A stretch of 64,000 nucleotides of DNA from Alicycliphilus denitrificans K601 (GTDB taxonomy: Bacteria > Pseudomonadota > Gammaproteobacteria > Burkholderiales > Burkholderiaceae_C), in contig NC_015422.1 of the NCBI RefSeq assembly GCF_000204645.1, forward strand, positions 4,306,001 through 4,370,000, read 5' to 3'. Below the pieces are notes generated by a model. That model was not told the origin of the DNA. It did no database searches and saw only the letters and a list, made by a program, of their open reading frames with translations. A program made the position numbers and the translations under genes. Below are positions 30,384-40,180 of this stretch, piece after piece (the first letter of the stretch is position 1; each line of letters starts with the position of its first letter).

Positions 30384-31095
30384 GCTGCTACGCATCGACG
30401 GCCTGCACGTGCACTACGGCGCCGTGCAGGCACTGAAAGGCGTCTCGCTGCACGTGCAGGCGGGCGAGGTGGTCACCATCATCGGCGGCAACGGCGCGGG
30501 CAAGAGCACGCTCATGCGCTGCATCTCGGGCCTGGAACCCGCGGCAGGCGGGCGCGTGGTCTTCGAGGGGCAGGACCTCGCCGCCATCCCCGGGCACAGG
30601 CGCGTGGCGCTGGGCATCGCACAGTCGCCCGAGGGCCGGCAGGTGTTCGCCGACCAGAGCGTGCGCGACAACCTGCTGCTGGGCGCCTACCACCGGCGCG
30701 CCAGCGCGGCGGAGATCGAGGCCGACATACAGGCACAGTTCGAGCGCTTTCCGCGCCTGGGCGAGCGCCAGCAGCAGATGGCGGGCACCATGTCCGGCGG
30801 CGAGCAGCAGATGCTGGCCATCGCCCGCGCCCTCATGGCGCGCCCCAAGCTGCTGCTGCTCGACGAGCCCTCGCTGGGCCTGGCCCCGCTGATCGTCAAG
30901 GAGATCTTCGACACCATCCGCGGCCTGCGCACGCAGGGCGTGACCATCCTGCTCGTCGAGCAGATGGCCAACCAGGCCCTGGCCGTGGCCGACCGCGGCT
31001 ACGTGCTGGAGACCGGGCGCATCACGCTGCAGGGCCCCGGCCGCGAGCTGCGGCGCGACCCCAAGGTGCGCGCCGCCTACCTCGGAGGACATTGA
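30373..31095 (+). CDS. livF: Liv-type ABC transporter ATPase (LivF)
   Basis: A 240-residue cytoplasmic ATPase. Walker A GGNGAGKST is near residue 37, the signature MSGGEQQMLAIARALM near 140, and Walker B LLLLDEPSLGLAP follows. It pairs with the LivG half of the fused protein to drive import. ATG 30373 is inside the 3' end of the preceding gene (11-base overlap). Confidence 0.93.
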   Translation: MSNELLRIDGLHVHYGAVQALKGVSLHVQAGEVVTIIGGNGAGKSTLMRCISGLEPAAGGRVVFEGQDLAAIPGHRRVALGIAQSPEGRQVFADQSVRDNLLLGAYHRRASAAEIEADIQAQFERFPRLGERQQQMAGTMSGGEQQMLAIARALMARPKLLLLDEPSLGLAPLIVKEIFDTIRGLRTQGVTILLVEQMANQALAVADRGYVLETGRITLQGPGRELRRDPKVRAAYLGGH

Positions 31096-31103
31096 AATGG
31101 AAC

Positions 31104-31218
31104 ACCCCCCTGAGCCGCTTCGCGCCTTCCCCCCTCTCTCGCATCGCTGCGCGCTGCGGGAGGGGGGACGCCGCCAGCGCGGCGGGGCAACCCTTGCGCG
31201 GCGGCCTGGGGCGCGCCA
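31104..31218. repeat. GC-rich intergenic hairpin repeat
   Basis: About 115 bases after livF contain nested inverted repeats: CCCCCCTC...TCGCA against TGCGGGAGGGGGG (31130-31168 region), and CCGCC...GGCGG (31171-31186). The order CCCCCTGAGCCGCTTCGCGCC, C-rich arm, G-rich arm, GACGCCGCC resembles a repeat I recall from many Comamonadaceae intergenic regions; only one copy is in this window. Confidence 0.6.
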
Positions 31219-31262
31219 GATTCATGGGCTGCGGGTGATGCGCAGCATCAGGGAGAACTGAC

Positions 31263-32873
31263 GTGCAGGAAACCTTCGACTACGTGGTGGTGGGCGCGGG
31301 CGCGGCCGGCGCCATCGTGGCGCGGCGGCTGGCCGAGGACCCGGCCGTCACCGTCTGCCTGCTTGAAGCCGGCCCGCCCGACCGCCACCCCTACCTGCAC
31401 CTGCCGGCCGGCTTCATCAAGATGCTGTTCGACCCGGCCTACACGTGGACCTACGGCTCCGAACCCGACGCGCGCACGCTGGAGCGGCGCGTGCCGTTGC
31501 CGCAGGGCAAGACCCTGGGCGGGTCGAGCGCGATCAACGGCCTGATCTACAACCGCGGCCAGGCCGAGGACTACGATGGCTGGGCCGCTTTGGGCAACCC
31601 CGGCTGGTCGTTCGCCGAGGTGCTGCCCTACTTCCAGCGCAACGAGCGCTGGCTGGGCCCCGCCGGCAGTGCGCGGCGCGGCACCTCGGGCAGGGTGCCC
31701 GTCACACCCATCGACTGGACGCACCCGGTCTGCGAGGCCTTCATCGCGGGCGCCGGGGAACTGGGCCTGCCACGCAACCCCGACTACAACGGCGACACCC
31801 AGGCCGGCGTGGGCTACTTCCAGCGCACCATCCACCGCGGCTGGCGCCAGAGCACGGCGCGCGCCTATCTGCGCTCGCCCGGCAGCAACCTGGCCGTGCG
31901 CACCCATGCCCAGGCCACGCGCATCGTGCTCGACGGCACGCGCGCCGCGGGCGTGGAATACGCGCACGGCGGCCCGCAGGGCAGCGCCAAGGCGGTCGGC
32001 GCGCGGCGCGAGGTGGTGGTCTGCGCGGGCGCGGTCAACACGCCGCGGCTGCTGCAGCTCTCGGGCATAGGCCCGGCCGACCAGCTGCAGGCGCTGGGCC
32101 TGCCCGTGGCGCACCACCTCGCGGGCGTGGGCACGCACCTGAAGGACCACTTCTCGGTGCGCGTGGTGGGGCGCGTGCGGCGCGGCAGCGCGGTCACCAT
32201 CAACGAACTGGCGCGCGCGCCGCGCCTGTGGGGCCAGGCCGCGCGCTGGCTCGCGGGGCGGCCGAGCATCCTCGCGCTGAGCCCGTCGCTCGTGCACTTC
32301 TTCTGGCATTCGGGACTGGGCGACGGCCTGCGGCCCGACCTGCAGGGCGTGTTCACCCCGGCCAGCTACCGCGAGGGCTACGTCGGCCAGCTCGACACCT
32401 ACCCCGGCATGACCTGCGGCGTCTGGGCCCACCGCCCGCGCAGCGAGGGCGAGGTGCGGCTGCGCTCGGCCGATCCCTGGGCCGAGCCGCTGATCCGCCC
32501 CAACTACCTGTCGCACGAGGAAGACGTGCGCGTGCTCACCGCCGGCGTGCGCCTGGCGCGCGGCCTGCTGCGCACCCAGGCACTCGCGCCCTTCTTCGAG
32601 GACGAGGCCATGCCGGGCGCCGATGCGCAGAGCGACGAGGACATCCTCGCCTACATACGCCGCTACGGCGTCTCGTCCTACCACCTGTGCGGCACGGCCC
32701 GCATGGGGCCTTCGCCCGAAGAGGGCGCCGTGGTCGATGCGCAGCTGCGCGTGCACGGCCTGCAGGGCCTGCGCGTGGCCGACTCATCGGTCATTCCCGC
32801 CATTCCCTCGGCCAACATCTGCGCCGCCACGATGATGATCGGCGAGAAGGCGGCCGACCTGATCCGCAGCTGA
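31263..32873 (+). CDS. GMC-family FAD-dependent alcohol dehydrogenase (second copy)
   Basis: A 536-residue GMC oxidoreductase clearly related to the one at 24565. It has FDYVVVGAGAAGAIVARRL at the start, GKTLGGSSAINGLIYNRG near residue 90 and the C-terminal YHLCGTARMG (catalytic His) with PSANICAATMMIGEKAADL. The start is GTG at 31263 with GGGAGA upstream. The active-site entrance differs from copy one (HLCGT against HFMGT), so the pair may act on different alcohols or successive steps. Confidence 0.9.
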   Translation: MQETFDYVVVGAGAAGAIVARRLAEDPAVTVCLLEAGPPDRHPYLHLPAGFIKMLFDPAYTWTYGSEPDARTLERRVPLPQGKTLGGSSAINGLIYNRGQAEDYDGWAALGNPGWSFAEVLPYFQRNERWLGPAGSARRGTSGRVPVTPIDWTHPVCEAFIAGAGELGLPRNPDYNGDTQAGVGYFQRTIHRGWRQSTARAYLRSPGSNLAVRTHAQATRIVLDGTRAAGVEYAHGGPQGSAKAVGARREVVVCAGAVNTPRLLQLSGIGPADQLQALGLPVAHHLAGVGTHLKDHFSVRVVGRVRRGSAVTINELARAPRLWGQAARWLAGRPSILALSPSLVHFFWHSGLGDGLRPDLQGVFTPASYREGYVGQLDTYPGMTCGVWAHRPRSEGEVRLRSADPWAEPLIRPNYLSHEEDVRVLTAGVRLARGLLRTQALAPFFEDEAMPGADAQSDEDILAYIRRYGVSSYHLCGTARMGPSPEEGAVVDAQLRVHGLQGLRVADSSVIPAIPSANICAATMMIGEKAADLIRS

Positions 32874-32883
32874 GGAGACACAC

Positions 32884-34542
32884 ATGCTGGTTCCGCACGA
32901 GAGCGCCACGATCGGCGGCGTGCTGCTGGAGGCCGCCGCCGCGTTCGGCGCCCGCCCCCTGCTCGTGGCGCCGCCCAATGCCGCGCGCGGCTACGACCCC
33001 GAGGGCCGCACCATCACCTATGCCCAGGCGGCGCAGGCGGTGCAAGGGCTCATGGATCGCTACCGCGAGGCCGGCTATGGCGCGGGCCACCGCGTGGCGC
33101 TGCTGCTGGAGAACCGCCTGGAGCACATGCTGCACAAGCTGGCCATGAACGCGCTGGGCATCTGCTGCGTGCCCGTCAACCCCGACTACCGCCCGCGCGA
33201 GCTGGCCTACCTGATCGACCACGCGCACGTCGATCTTGCCGTGGTGCTGCAGTCGCGCCAGGCCGACTGGCAGGCCGGCGCACGCGAGGCCGCGTGGCAG
33301 CCGCCCGCCGTCGTCTTCGAGCAGTTCGACGCCGCCCTGCCCCCGGCGCCCGCCCCGGCGACGCACTGGACGCCCGGGGCCGGCACGCCCGCGAGCATCC
33401 TCTACACCTCGGGCACCACGGGCCGGCCCAAGGGCTGCGTGCTCTCGCACCGCTACGAGCTGGCGGCCGGCGCCTACTACGCCACGCGCGGCGGCCTCGT
33501 GGACTTCCGGCCCGAGGGCGAGCGCATCTACAACCCGCTGCCGCTGTTCCACGTGAACGCGTCCATCCTCTCGTTCTACGCTGCGCTGCTCACCGGCAGC
33601 TGCCAGATCCAGACCGACCGCTTCCAGCCCACGCGCTGGTGGCAGGAAGTGCGCGACACGCGGGCCACCATCGTCCACTACCTGGGCGTGATCGTGCAGA
33701 TGCTCTGCGCGCAGCCGCCCTCCCCCGGCGACACGCGGCATTGCGTGCGCTTCGGCATGGGCGCGGGCGTGGAGCCGCAGTTGCACGCGGCGTTCGAGGA
33801 ACGCTTCGGCTTCCCGCTGCTGGAGCTCTGGGGCATGACGGAGAACGTGCGCATCCTGGTCGATTGCCACCCGCCGCGCCAGGTGGGCACGCGCGCCTTC
33901 GGGCGGTCCACGCCGGGTATCGAGGTGCGCGTGGCGGACGACGCGGGCGCCGACGTGCCCGACGGCACGCCGGGGGAGATGCTGATCCGCCATTCGGCCG
34001 AGGCACCGCGCAAGGACTTCTTCTCGGGCTATCTCGACGACGAGGCCGCCACCGAGGCCGCGTGGCGCGGCGGCTGGTTCCACACCGGCGACGTGGTGGT
34101 GCGCGACGCCACGGGCATGCTGCACTTCGTGGAGCGGCGCAAGAACATCATCCGCCGCTCGGGCGAGAACATCGCGGCGGCCGATGTGGAGGCATGGCTC
34201 GTCACCCATCCCGACGTGGACATGGCCGCCGTCATGGCCGTGCCCGACGAGGTGCGCGAAGAGGAGGTGCTGGCCTGCATCGTGCTCAAGCCGCACGCGG
34301 CGCAGACGCTGCAAAAGCCGGGTGCCGAGGCGGCGCTGCTGCGCTCGCTCTTCGACCACTGCAGCCAGGGGCTGGCCTACTTCAAGGCGCCCGGCTGGAT
34401 CTGGTTCACCGGCCAGATCCCGACCACGGGCACGCAGAAGATCCAGAAGCACGGCATCTTCGGCGCCGGCGTGGACCCGCGCACCGTGGCGGGCATGCAC
34501 GACCTGCGCGCATGGAAAAAGCGCCGGCAGGCGCAGGGCTGA
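32884..34542 (+). CDS. Acyl-CoA ligase, AMP-dependent (CaiC-like)
   Basis: A 552-residue ANL enzyme. ILYTSGTTGRPKGCVLSHRY is the P-loop near residue 175, ELWGMTENVR near 320, and GWFHTGDVVVRDATG near 395 starts the hinge, followed by RRKNIIRRSGENI. The C-terminal Lys is in TTGTQKIQKHGIF. It would convert the acid made by the GMC enzymes to a CoA thioester. It is 10 bases after the second GMC gene. No aldehyde dehydrogenase lies in the cluster, so that step must be done by a GMC enzyme or elsewhere. Confidence 0.88.
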   Translation: MLVPHESATIGGVLLEAAAAFGARPLLVAPPNAARGYDPEGRTITYAQAAQAVQGLMDRYREAGYGAGHRVALLLENRLEHMLHKLAMNALGICCVPVNPDYRPRELAYLIDHAHVDLAVVLQSRQADWQAGAREAAWQPPAVVFEQFDAALPPAPAPATHWTPGAGTPASILYTSGTTGRPKGCVLSHRYELAAGAYYATRGGLVDFRPEGERIYNPLPLFHVNASILSFYAALLTGSCQIQTDRFQPTRWWQEVRDTRATIVHYLGVIVQMLCAQPPSPGDTRHCVRFGMGAGVEPQLHAAFEERFGFPLLELWGMTENVRILVDCHPPRQVGTRAFGRSTPGIEVRVADDAGADVPDGTPGEMLIRHSAEAPRKDFFSGYLDDEAATEAAWRGGWFHTGDVVVRDATGMLHFVERRKNIIRRSGENIAAADVEAWLVTHPDVDMAAVMAVPDEVREEEVLACIVLKPHAAQTLQKPGAEAALLRSLFDHCSQGLAYFKAPGWIWFTGQIPTTGTQKIQKHGIFGAGVDPRTVAGMHDLRAWKKRRQAQG

Positions 34543-34571
34543 ACCGGGGAGCGCCCATGTCCGCGCAGCCT

Positions 34572-35960
34572 TCAGCCGCGAAGCCGCTCCAGCGCGCGCG
34601 CGAACCGCGGGTCCTGCACCGCATGCGGGTTGCAGCGCGACCAGGGGCATGCCTGCTCGCTGTTCACGCAGAAGATGTTGCCGGGCGCCATCACGATGCC
34701 GTGGCCCAGCATGGCCTGGGCCAGCGCCTGGGCGTCCGGGAAGCCGGGCCAGCGCGCCCAGATGAACAGCGAATGCACGGGGCGCACGAACACCTCGGCC
34801 CCCATGCGGTCGAGCAGCGCATAGGCGTTGTGCGTCGCCTCGGCCAGCCTGCCCCGCAACTGCTCCAGGTGCTTGGCGTAACGCCGCTCCGCCAGCAGGG
34901 TCTCGACGGCGCGCTCGGCGTATTCCGAGCTGCTAATGCTGGTCAGCACCTTGAGGTCGGCCAGTTCCTGCGCCAGGTCCGCGCTGCAGGCGACGAAGCC
35001 CACGCGCAGCGCGGCCGACAGCGACTTGGAGAAGCTGCCGAGGTAAAGCGTGCGCTCCAGCCCATCCAGCGCCGACAGCCGCGGCGCCGTGGCGGGGCGG
35101 AAGTCGCTCAGCACGTCGTTCTCGACGAGCAGCAGGTTGTGCTGCTCGGCCAGGCGCAGCACCGCGCGCGCCTTCGGCAGCGAGAGGTCCGAGCCCGTGG
35201 GGTTGTGGGCCAGCGACTGCGTGAAGAACAGGCGCGGGCGCAGGGTCTTGAGCAGGCGCTCCAGCGCCTGCAGGTCCGGGCCGTCCGCCAGGCGGGGCAC
35301 GCCCACGACCCGCGCGCCCGCCAGGTGCAACTTGCCCCGCAAGGGGTAGTAGCCGGGATCGTCGATCAGCACCGTGCCGCCGGGCGGCACGAAGTAGCGC
35401 ACGATCAGGTCCATGGCTTCGTTGGCGCCATGCGTGGGCACGATCTGCTGGGGATGGGCGTCGATGCCTACATCGGCCAGGCGCCGCACGAGGCGGTGGC
35501 GCAGCGGCGCATAGCCCAGCCGGTCGCCATAGCGGAACAGCGTGCCCAGGCCGCCGCGCGCCACCTTGTGGTGCGTTCGGTCCAGCCGCGCGCCCGCGAG
35601 CCATTCCGACGGGGGGAACGCATCCCCCACGGCCAGTTGCCCCGGCTCGTTGCGCAGCTGCGTTCGCAGGAGCCAGACGATGTCCATGGTCCGGCGCAGC
35701 GTATGGCCCTCGATGGCCTCGCCGTCAGCCTCGGGCACGGCCTCCTTGACGAAGAAGCCCGAGCCGCGCCGCGGCTCCACCAGCCCCCGGGCCACCAGCA
35801 GCTCGAAGGCGGAAACCACCGTGTTCTTGCCATAGCCGCGCGACGCCGCGATCTCGCGCAGCGACGGCAGCTTGTCGCCGCCGCGGTACACGCCGTCGCG
35901 GATCTGCCGCTCCAGCGAATCCGCCAGCGCGATGAACAAGGGGGCAGGTGTGGCGCTCAT
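34572..35960 (-). CDS. MocR/PdxR-type regulator (GntR HTH fused to aminotransferase)
   Basis: A 462-residue PLP-dependent regulator. The N-terminal ~70 residues form a GntR winged helix ([25 protein letters not shown]). The rest is a class-I aminotransferase fold with NPTG ([12 protein letters not shown]) and the PLP Lys in [16 protein letters not shown]. It is divergent from the HMG-CoA reductase gene with only 64 bases between starts, so it probably controls that gene and itself. ACTGTACC at 35969-35976 may be part of its site. Confidence 0.92.
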   Translation of the reverse strand: MSATPAPLFIALADSLERQIRDGVYRGGDKLPSLREIAASRGYGKNTVVSAFELLVARGLVEPRRGSGFFVKEAVPEADGEAIEGHTLRRTMDIVWLLRTQLRNEPGQLAVGDAFPPSEWLAGARLDRTHHKVARGGLGTLFRYGDRLGYAPLRHRLVRRLADVGIDAHPQQIVPTHGANEAMDLIVRYFVPPGGTVLIDDPGYYPLRGKLHLAGARVVGVPRLADGPDLQALERLLKTLRPRLFFTQSLAHNPTGSDLSLPKARAVLRLAEQHNLLLVENDVLSDFRPATAPRLSALDGLERTLYLGSFSKSLSAALRVGFVACSADLAQELADLKVLTSISSSEYAERAVETLLAERRYAKHLEQLRGRLAEATHNAYALLDRMGAEVFVRPVHSLFIWARWPGFPDAQALAQAMLGHGIVMAPGNIFCVNSEQACPWSRCNPHAVQDPRFARALERLRG

Positions 35961-36024
35961 GCGCCCGCACTGTACCCGCGCAGGCCCCCGCTCTTTCCCA
36001 TTCCCTCACCCAGCCCCATCCATC
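35961..36024. promoter_or_regulatory. Divergent promoter region mocR / mvaA
   Basis: Only 64 bases separate the two start codons. It includes ACTGTACC (35969-35976), matching an arm of the palindrome before the Liv transporter at 26192-26215. A pyrimidine-rich stretch follows towards mvaA, and no good Shine-Dalgarno is visible for that gene. Confidence 0.4.
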
Positions 36025-37317
<1,293 letters not shown>

Positions 37318-37379
37318 GCAAAATCGGCCTCCAGCGCCCGTCCATCAAGCGCTGGCAGCCATCAAAAATATAGCAATCA
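37318..37379 (-). repeat. Stop-codon-anchored repeat, copy a (HAD gene stop)
   Basis: 62 bases filling the whole gap between two convergent genes. On the minus strand it starts with the TGA of the HAD gene, then TTGCTATATTTTTGATGGCTG, followed by the stem CCAGCGC...GCGCTGG and AGGCCGATTTTGC. This is the clearest copy and was used as the reference. Confidence 0.88.
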
Positions 37380-38039
37380 GCCCAGCAGCGCGGGCAGTTC
37401 CGCCATGTCCGCGATGATCCGCGCGGCCCCCGCCGCGCGCAGCGCCCCGGGCGAGCCGTGGCCCGCGTCGCCGGTGCTGTAGCCCACCACGGTGGCGCCG
37501 GCGGCCACGCCGGCCATGACGCCGGTGACCGTGTCCTCCACCACCAGGCAGCGCGCGGGCGGCACGCCCACGGCGGCCGCGGCGGCCAGGTACACGTCGG
37601 GCGCGGGCTTGGTCGCCGGCATCTCGTGGCCGCTGAAGACGCGGCCCGCGAACAGCGGAGCCAGCCCCACCTGTGCGAGCTGCATCTCCACCTTCTGCCG
37701 GTCTGCCCCGGAAGCGCAGGCGATGCGCCCGCCAAGCCGCGCATGCACGGCGCGCACGGCCTCGGGCGCGTTCGCGATCGCCACCAGCTCGGCCTGCAGG
37801 CGCGCGTTGCGGCGCGCGTAGAACTCGGCCATCCAGGCATCGGTGAGCGGGCGGCCGGTCCGGGCCTCGATGCGCGCGGTTTCGCTGCGCACGGTCTTGC
37901 CGATGAACAGGCGCATGCATTCCTCGGGGGCCAGCAGCCAGCCGGCCTCGTTGAGCATCTCGCAGAGCACGCCGTTGGTGATGGGCTCGCTGTCCACCAG
38001 CACGCCGTCGCAGTCGAACAGAATGGCTTCGTATGTCAT
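37377..38039 (-). CDS. HAD-superfamily phosphatase (beta-phosphoglucomutase-like)
   Basis: A 220-residue HAD hydrolase. Motif I is FDCDGVLVDSEP (nucleophile Asp), motif II CASGAD, motif III Lys in MPATKPAPDVYL and motif IV VEDTVTGVMAG. A helical cap lies between motifs I and II, as in beta-phosphoglucomutase and phosphoglycolate phosphatase relatives. The ATG overlaps the GGDEF gene stop by four bases. Its stop TGA is supplied by the repeat at 37318-37379. Confidence 0.9.
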   Translation of the reverse strand: MTYEAILFDCDGVLVDSEPITNGVLCEMLNEAGWLLAPEECMRLFIGKTVRSETARIEARTGRPLTDAWMAEFYARRNARLQAELVAIANAPEAVRAVHARLGGRIACASGADRQKVEMQLAQVGLAPLFAGRVFSGHEMPATKPAPDVYLAAAAAVGVPPARCLVVEDTVTGVMAGVAAGATVVGYSTGDAGHGSPGALRAAGAARIIADMAELPALLG

Positions 38040-40075
38040 TGGAATCGGGCAGGAGTGAGCGGCGCCCACTCCGATGGGTGCAGCGCCGCCATGCAGTCCG
38101 CACCATACAGCACCACGCGGTTGCGCCCCGTCTGCTTGGCCGTGTAGAGGGCGGCGTCCGCCTGCTGGAACAAGGCCTGGGCGGCATCCACGCCCGCGCG
38201 CGCCTGCCCGTCGCCGCCGGCGTACTGCGCGGGCTGCAGGCTGGCCACGCCCATGCTGACGGTGACGTTGCCGCAGCACTCGCTGCCCCGGTGCTCCAGG
38301 GCCAGCGCGCGCACCGCCTCTTCGAGCCGCAGGGCCACCGACAGGGCCGAGGGTGCATCGGCGCCCGGCAGCAGCACGGCGAATTCCTCGCCCCCGTAGC
38401 GCGCCAGCAGGTCGCCCGCGCGCCCCAGCACGGACGACAGCGCCACCGTCACGCGCTGCAGGCACTGGTCGCCGGCCACGTGGCCATAGTAGTCGTTGTA
38501 GGCCTTGAAGTGGTCCACGTCGATCATCAGCAGCGCCAGCGCCGCGCCCTCGCGCAGCGCGCGGCTCCATTCGTGCGTCACGGCCTCGTCCAGGGCCAGG
38601 CGGTTGGCCACCTGGGTCAGCGGGTCCAGCCGCACCTGGGCTTCGAGCGCCGTGCGGTAGCGCGTGAGCTGCTCCTCGGTCTGCTTGCGCTCGGTGATGT
38701 CCTGCACCGTGCCCGTCATGAGCAGCGGCTCGGCATCCGATGCCTGGCTGTACTCCCCCCACACCTCGATCCAGCGCTCCTGCGCGTCGCCTGCGCGGCG
38801 GATGCGGTACTGGGTGCGCAGCAGCGTGCGCTGGGCCATCGCCCGGCCATGGATCTGCAGGGTCTGGGCGCGCTCATCGGGGTGCAGCATGGAGACCCAC
38901 TGGCGCAGCGTCATGCGCCCATCGGCCGGCAGGCCGAAGATGGTGCTGGCCATGCGCGACATGATGAAGGCCTCGTCCCCCGCGTCGTAGAGGAAGTAGC
39001 CCACCGAGGCCGCCTTCTGGGCGTTCTCCAGCCAGCGCAGGTTGCGCTCCAGTTCCCCCTTGAGCGCGCGCTCGCGCCGCCAGGCGCGCCATTGCCAGAA
39101 CACGACGGCGCTGCCCAGAGACAGCAGCCCCAGGCTGACGAACAGGCTGAGCATCAACCATTCGCGGCGCTGGGCATCGGTGAAGGCCTCGGCCACATCG
39201 ATCTTGGAGACCAGCAGCCACGGCGCGTCGGGCGCGGCGCTGGCCACGGCCAGGACGTCCTGCCCCCGGTAGTCGCTGGCGTAGAAGGCGCCGCGCACGC
39301 CCTCGGCGGCCAGCGCCATGGGGTCGCGGCCGCCCTCGGCCAGCGGCAGGCGCAGCGGCTCCCGCTCCTCGCTGCGCAGGCGCAGCGGGCTCAGGGTTAC
39401 GACGGCATCGCCCTCGCGCTGCACCAGCACCGACTCGGTCGTGCTGCTGTGGTCCGGCCAGGTCTCCAGCAGCGGGAACAGGGCGGTGCGTGCATCGATC
39501 ACCAGCCACACGGCACCCAGCGGCGTGCTGCCGTCGAACAGCGGCGCCAGCAGCCCCAGCACGGGAAAGGCGAAGGACGGGTCGCGGTGCAGCTCCACGA
39601 TTTCCGGCTGCGCCTGCGCCAGCGCGCGCTGCAGCGCCTCCTGCTCGGGCCCCGGCAGCCCCCCCGTGGCCACGCCCTCGGAATCGAGCAGCAGCCGCCC
39701 TTGCGCGTCCACCAGGTATGCGGCCGTGTAGCGCTGCTGCTCGACGAGGATGCGCAGGCGCTCGCGCAGCAAAACCTCGCCGTCGGGCGAGCCCGCGGCG
39801 CGCCAGCGCGCCACGGCCTGCGCGAAAAGGCTGTCCTGCGACAGTGCGACCGCCTCGGACTGGCGCCGCGCGCGCCAGTCCGAGGCGGCGCGCAACTGCA
39901 GCTGGTTGACGGCCTGCAGGCTGCTCTCGATCTGGTGGCGGTAGCGCTGCTCGCGCTTCTGGTAGATGGCGTACACGCCCCAGCCGATGCCGCCCAGCAG
40001 CAGGGCCACTGCCGGCAGCAGCCACCATGCGCGCGGGCGCATGCGCTGGTGGAGCACGGCGGAAAGCATCTTCAT
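38036..40075 (-). CDS. Membrane diguanylate cyclase with dCache-like sensor, PAS and GGDEF domains
   Basis: A 679-residue sensor cyclase making c-di-GMP. A transmembrane helix near residues 17-38 and another near 300-320 flank a ~260-residue periplasmic domain of dCache type. A PAS domain follows (about 345-465), then GGDEF (about 490-650) with active-site RYGGEEF near 560 and the inhibitory RxxD (RAGD) five residues before it. It is therefore probably an active, product-inhibited cyclase. The downstream HAD gene is translationally coupled to it. Confidence 0.92.
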   Translation of the reverse strand: MKMLSAVLHQRMRPRAWWLLPAVALLLGGIGWGVYAIYQKREQRYRHQIESSLQAVNQLQLRAASDWRARRQSEAVALSQDSLFAQAVARWRAAGSPDGEVLLRERLRILVEQQRYTAAYLVDAQGRLLLDSEGVATGGLPGPEQEALQRALAQAQPEIVELHRDPSFAFPVLGLLAPLFDGSTPLGAVWLVIDARTALFPLLETWPDHSSTTESVLVQREGDAVVTLSPLRLRSEEREPLRLPLAEGGRDPMALAAEGVRGAFYASDYRGQDVLAVASAAPDAPWLLVSKIDVAEAFTDAQRREWLMLSLFVSLGLLSLGSAVVFWQWRAWRRERALKGELERNLRWLENAQKAASVGYFLYDAGDEAFIMSRMASTIFGLPADGRMTLRQWVSMLHPDERAQTLQIHGRAMAQRTLLRTQYRIRRAGDAQERWIEVWGEYSQASDAEPLLMTGTVQDITERKQTEEQLTRYRTALEAQVRLDPLTQVANRLALDEAVTHEWSRALREGAALALLMIDVDHFKAYNDYYGHVAGDQCLQRVTVALSSVLGRAGDLLARYGGEEFAVLLPGADAPSALSVALRLEEAVRALALEHRGSECCGNVTVSMGVASLQPAQYAGGDGQARAGVDAAQALFQQADAALYTAKQTGRNRVVLYGADCMAALHPSEWAPLTPARFQ

Positions 40076-40180
40076 GGCAGGCAGAGGGGCAAACAGGCCG
40101 ATACTGATGGCAATAGATAGCCATTTCCCGCAGACTATGTCACAGTTTGTATCGATACAGGACTTCAGATAATTTCATCC
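40076..40180. promoter_or_regulatory. Divergent promoter region, GGDEF gene / oligopeptide-type binding protein
   Basis: 105 bases containing the perfect 12-base palindrome TGTATCGATACA at 40148-40159, 22 bases before the binding-protein ATG. It may be an operator; the regulator is unknown. Confidence 0.45.

Noticed and set aside
27939..30395. An 818-codon open frame on the minus strand
   Set aside because: Antisense of livH and livM-livG, His/Gln/Arg-rich, no domain; the plus-strand genes are unmistakable.
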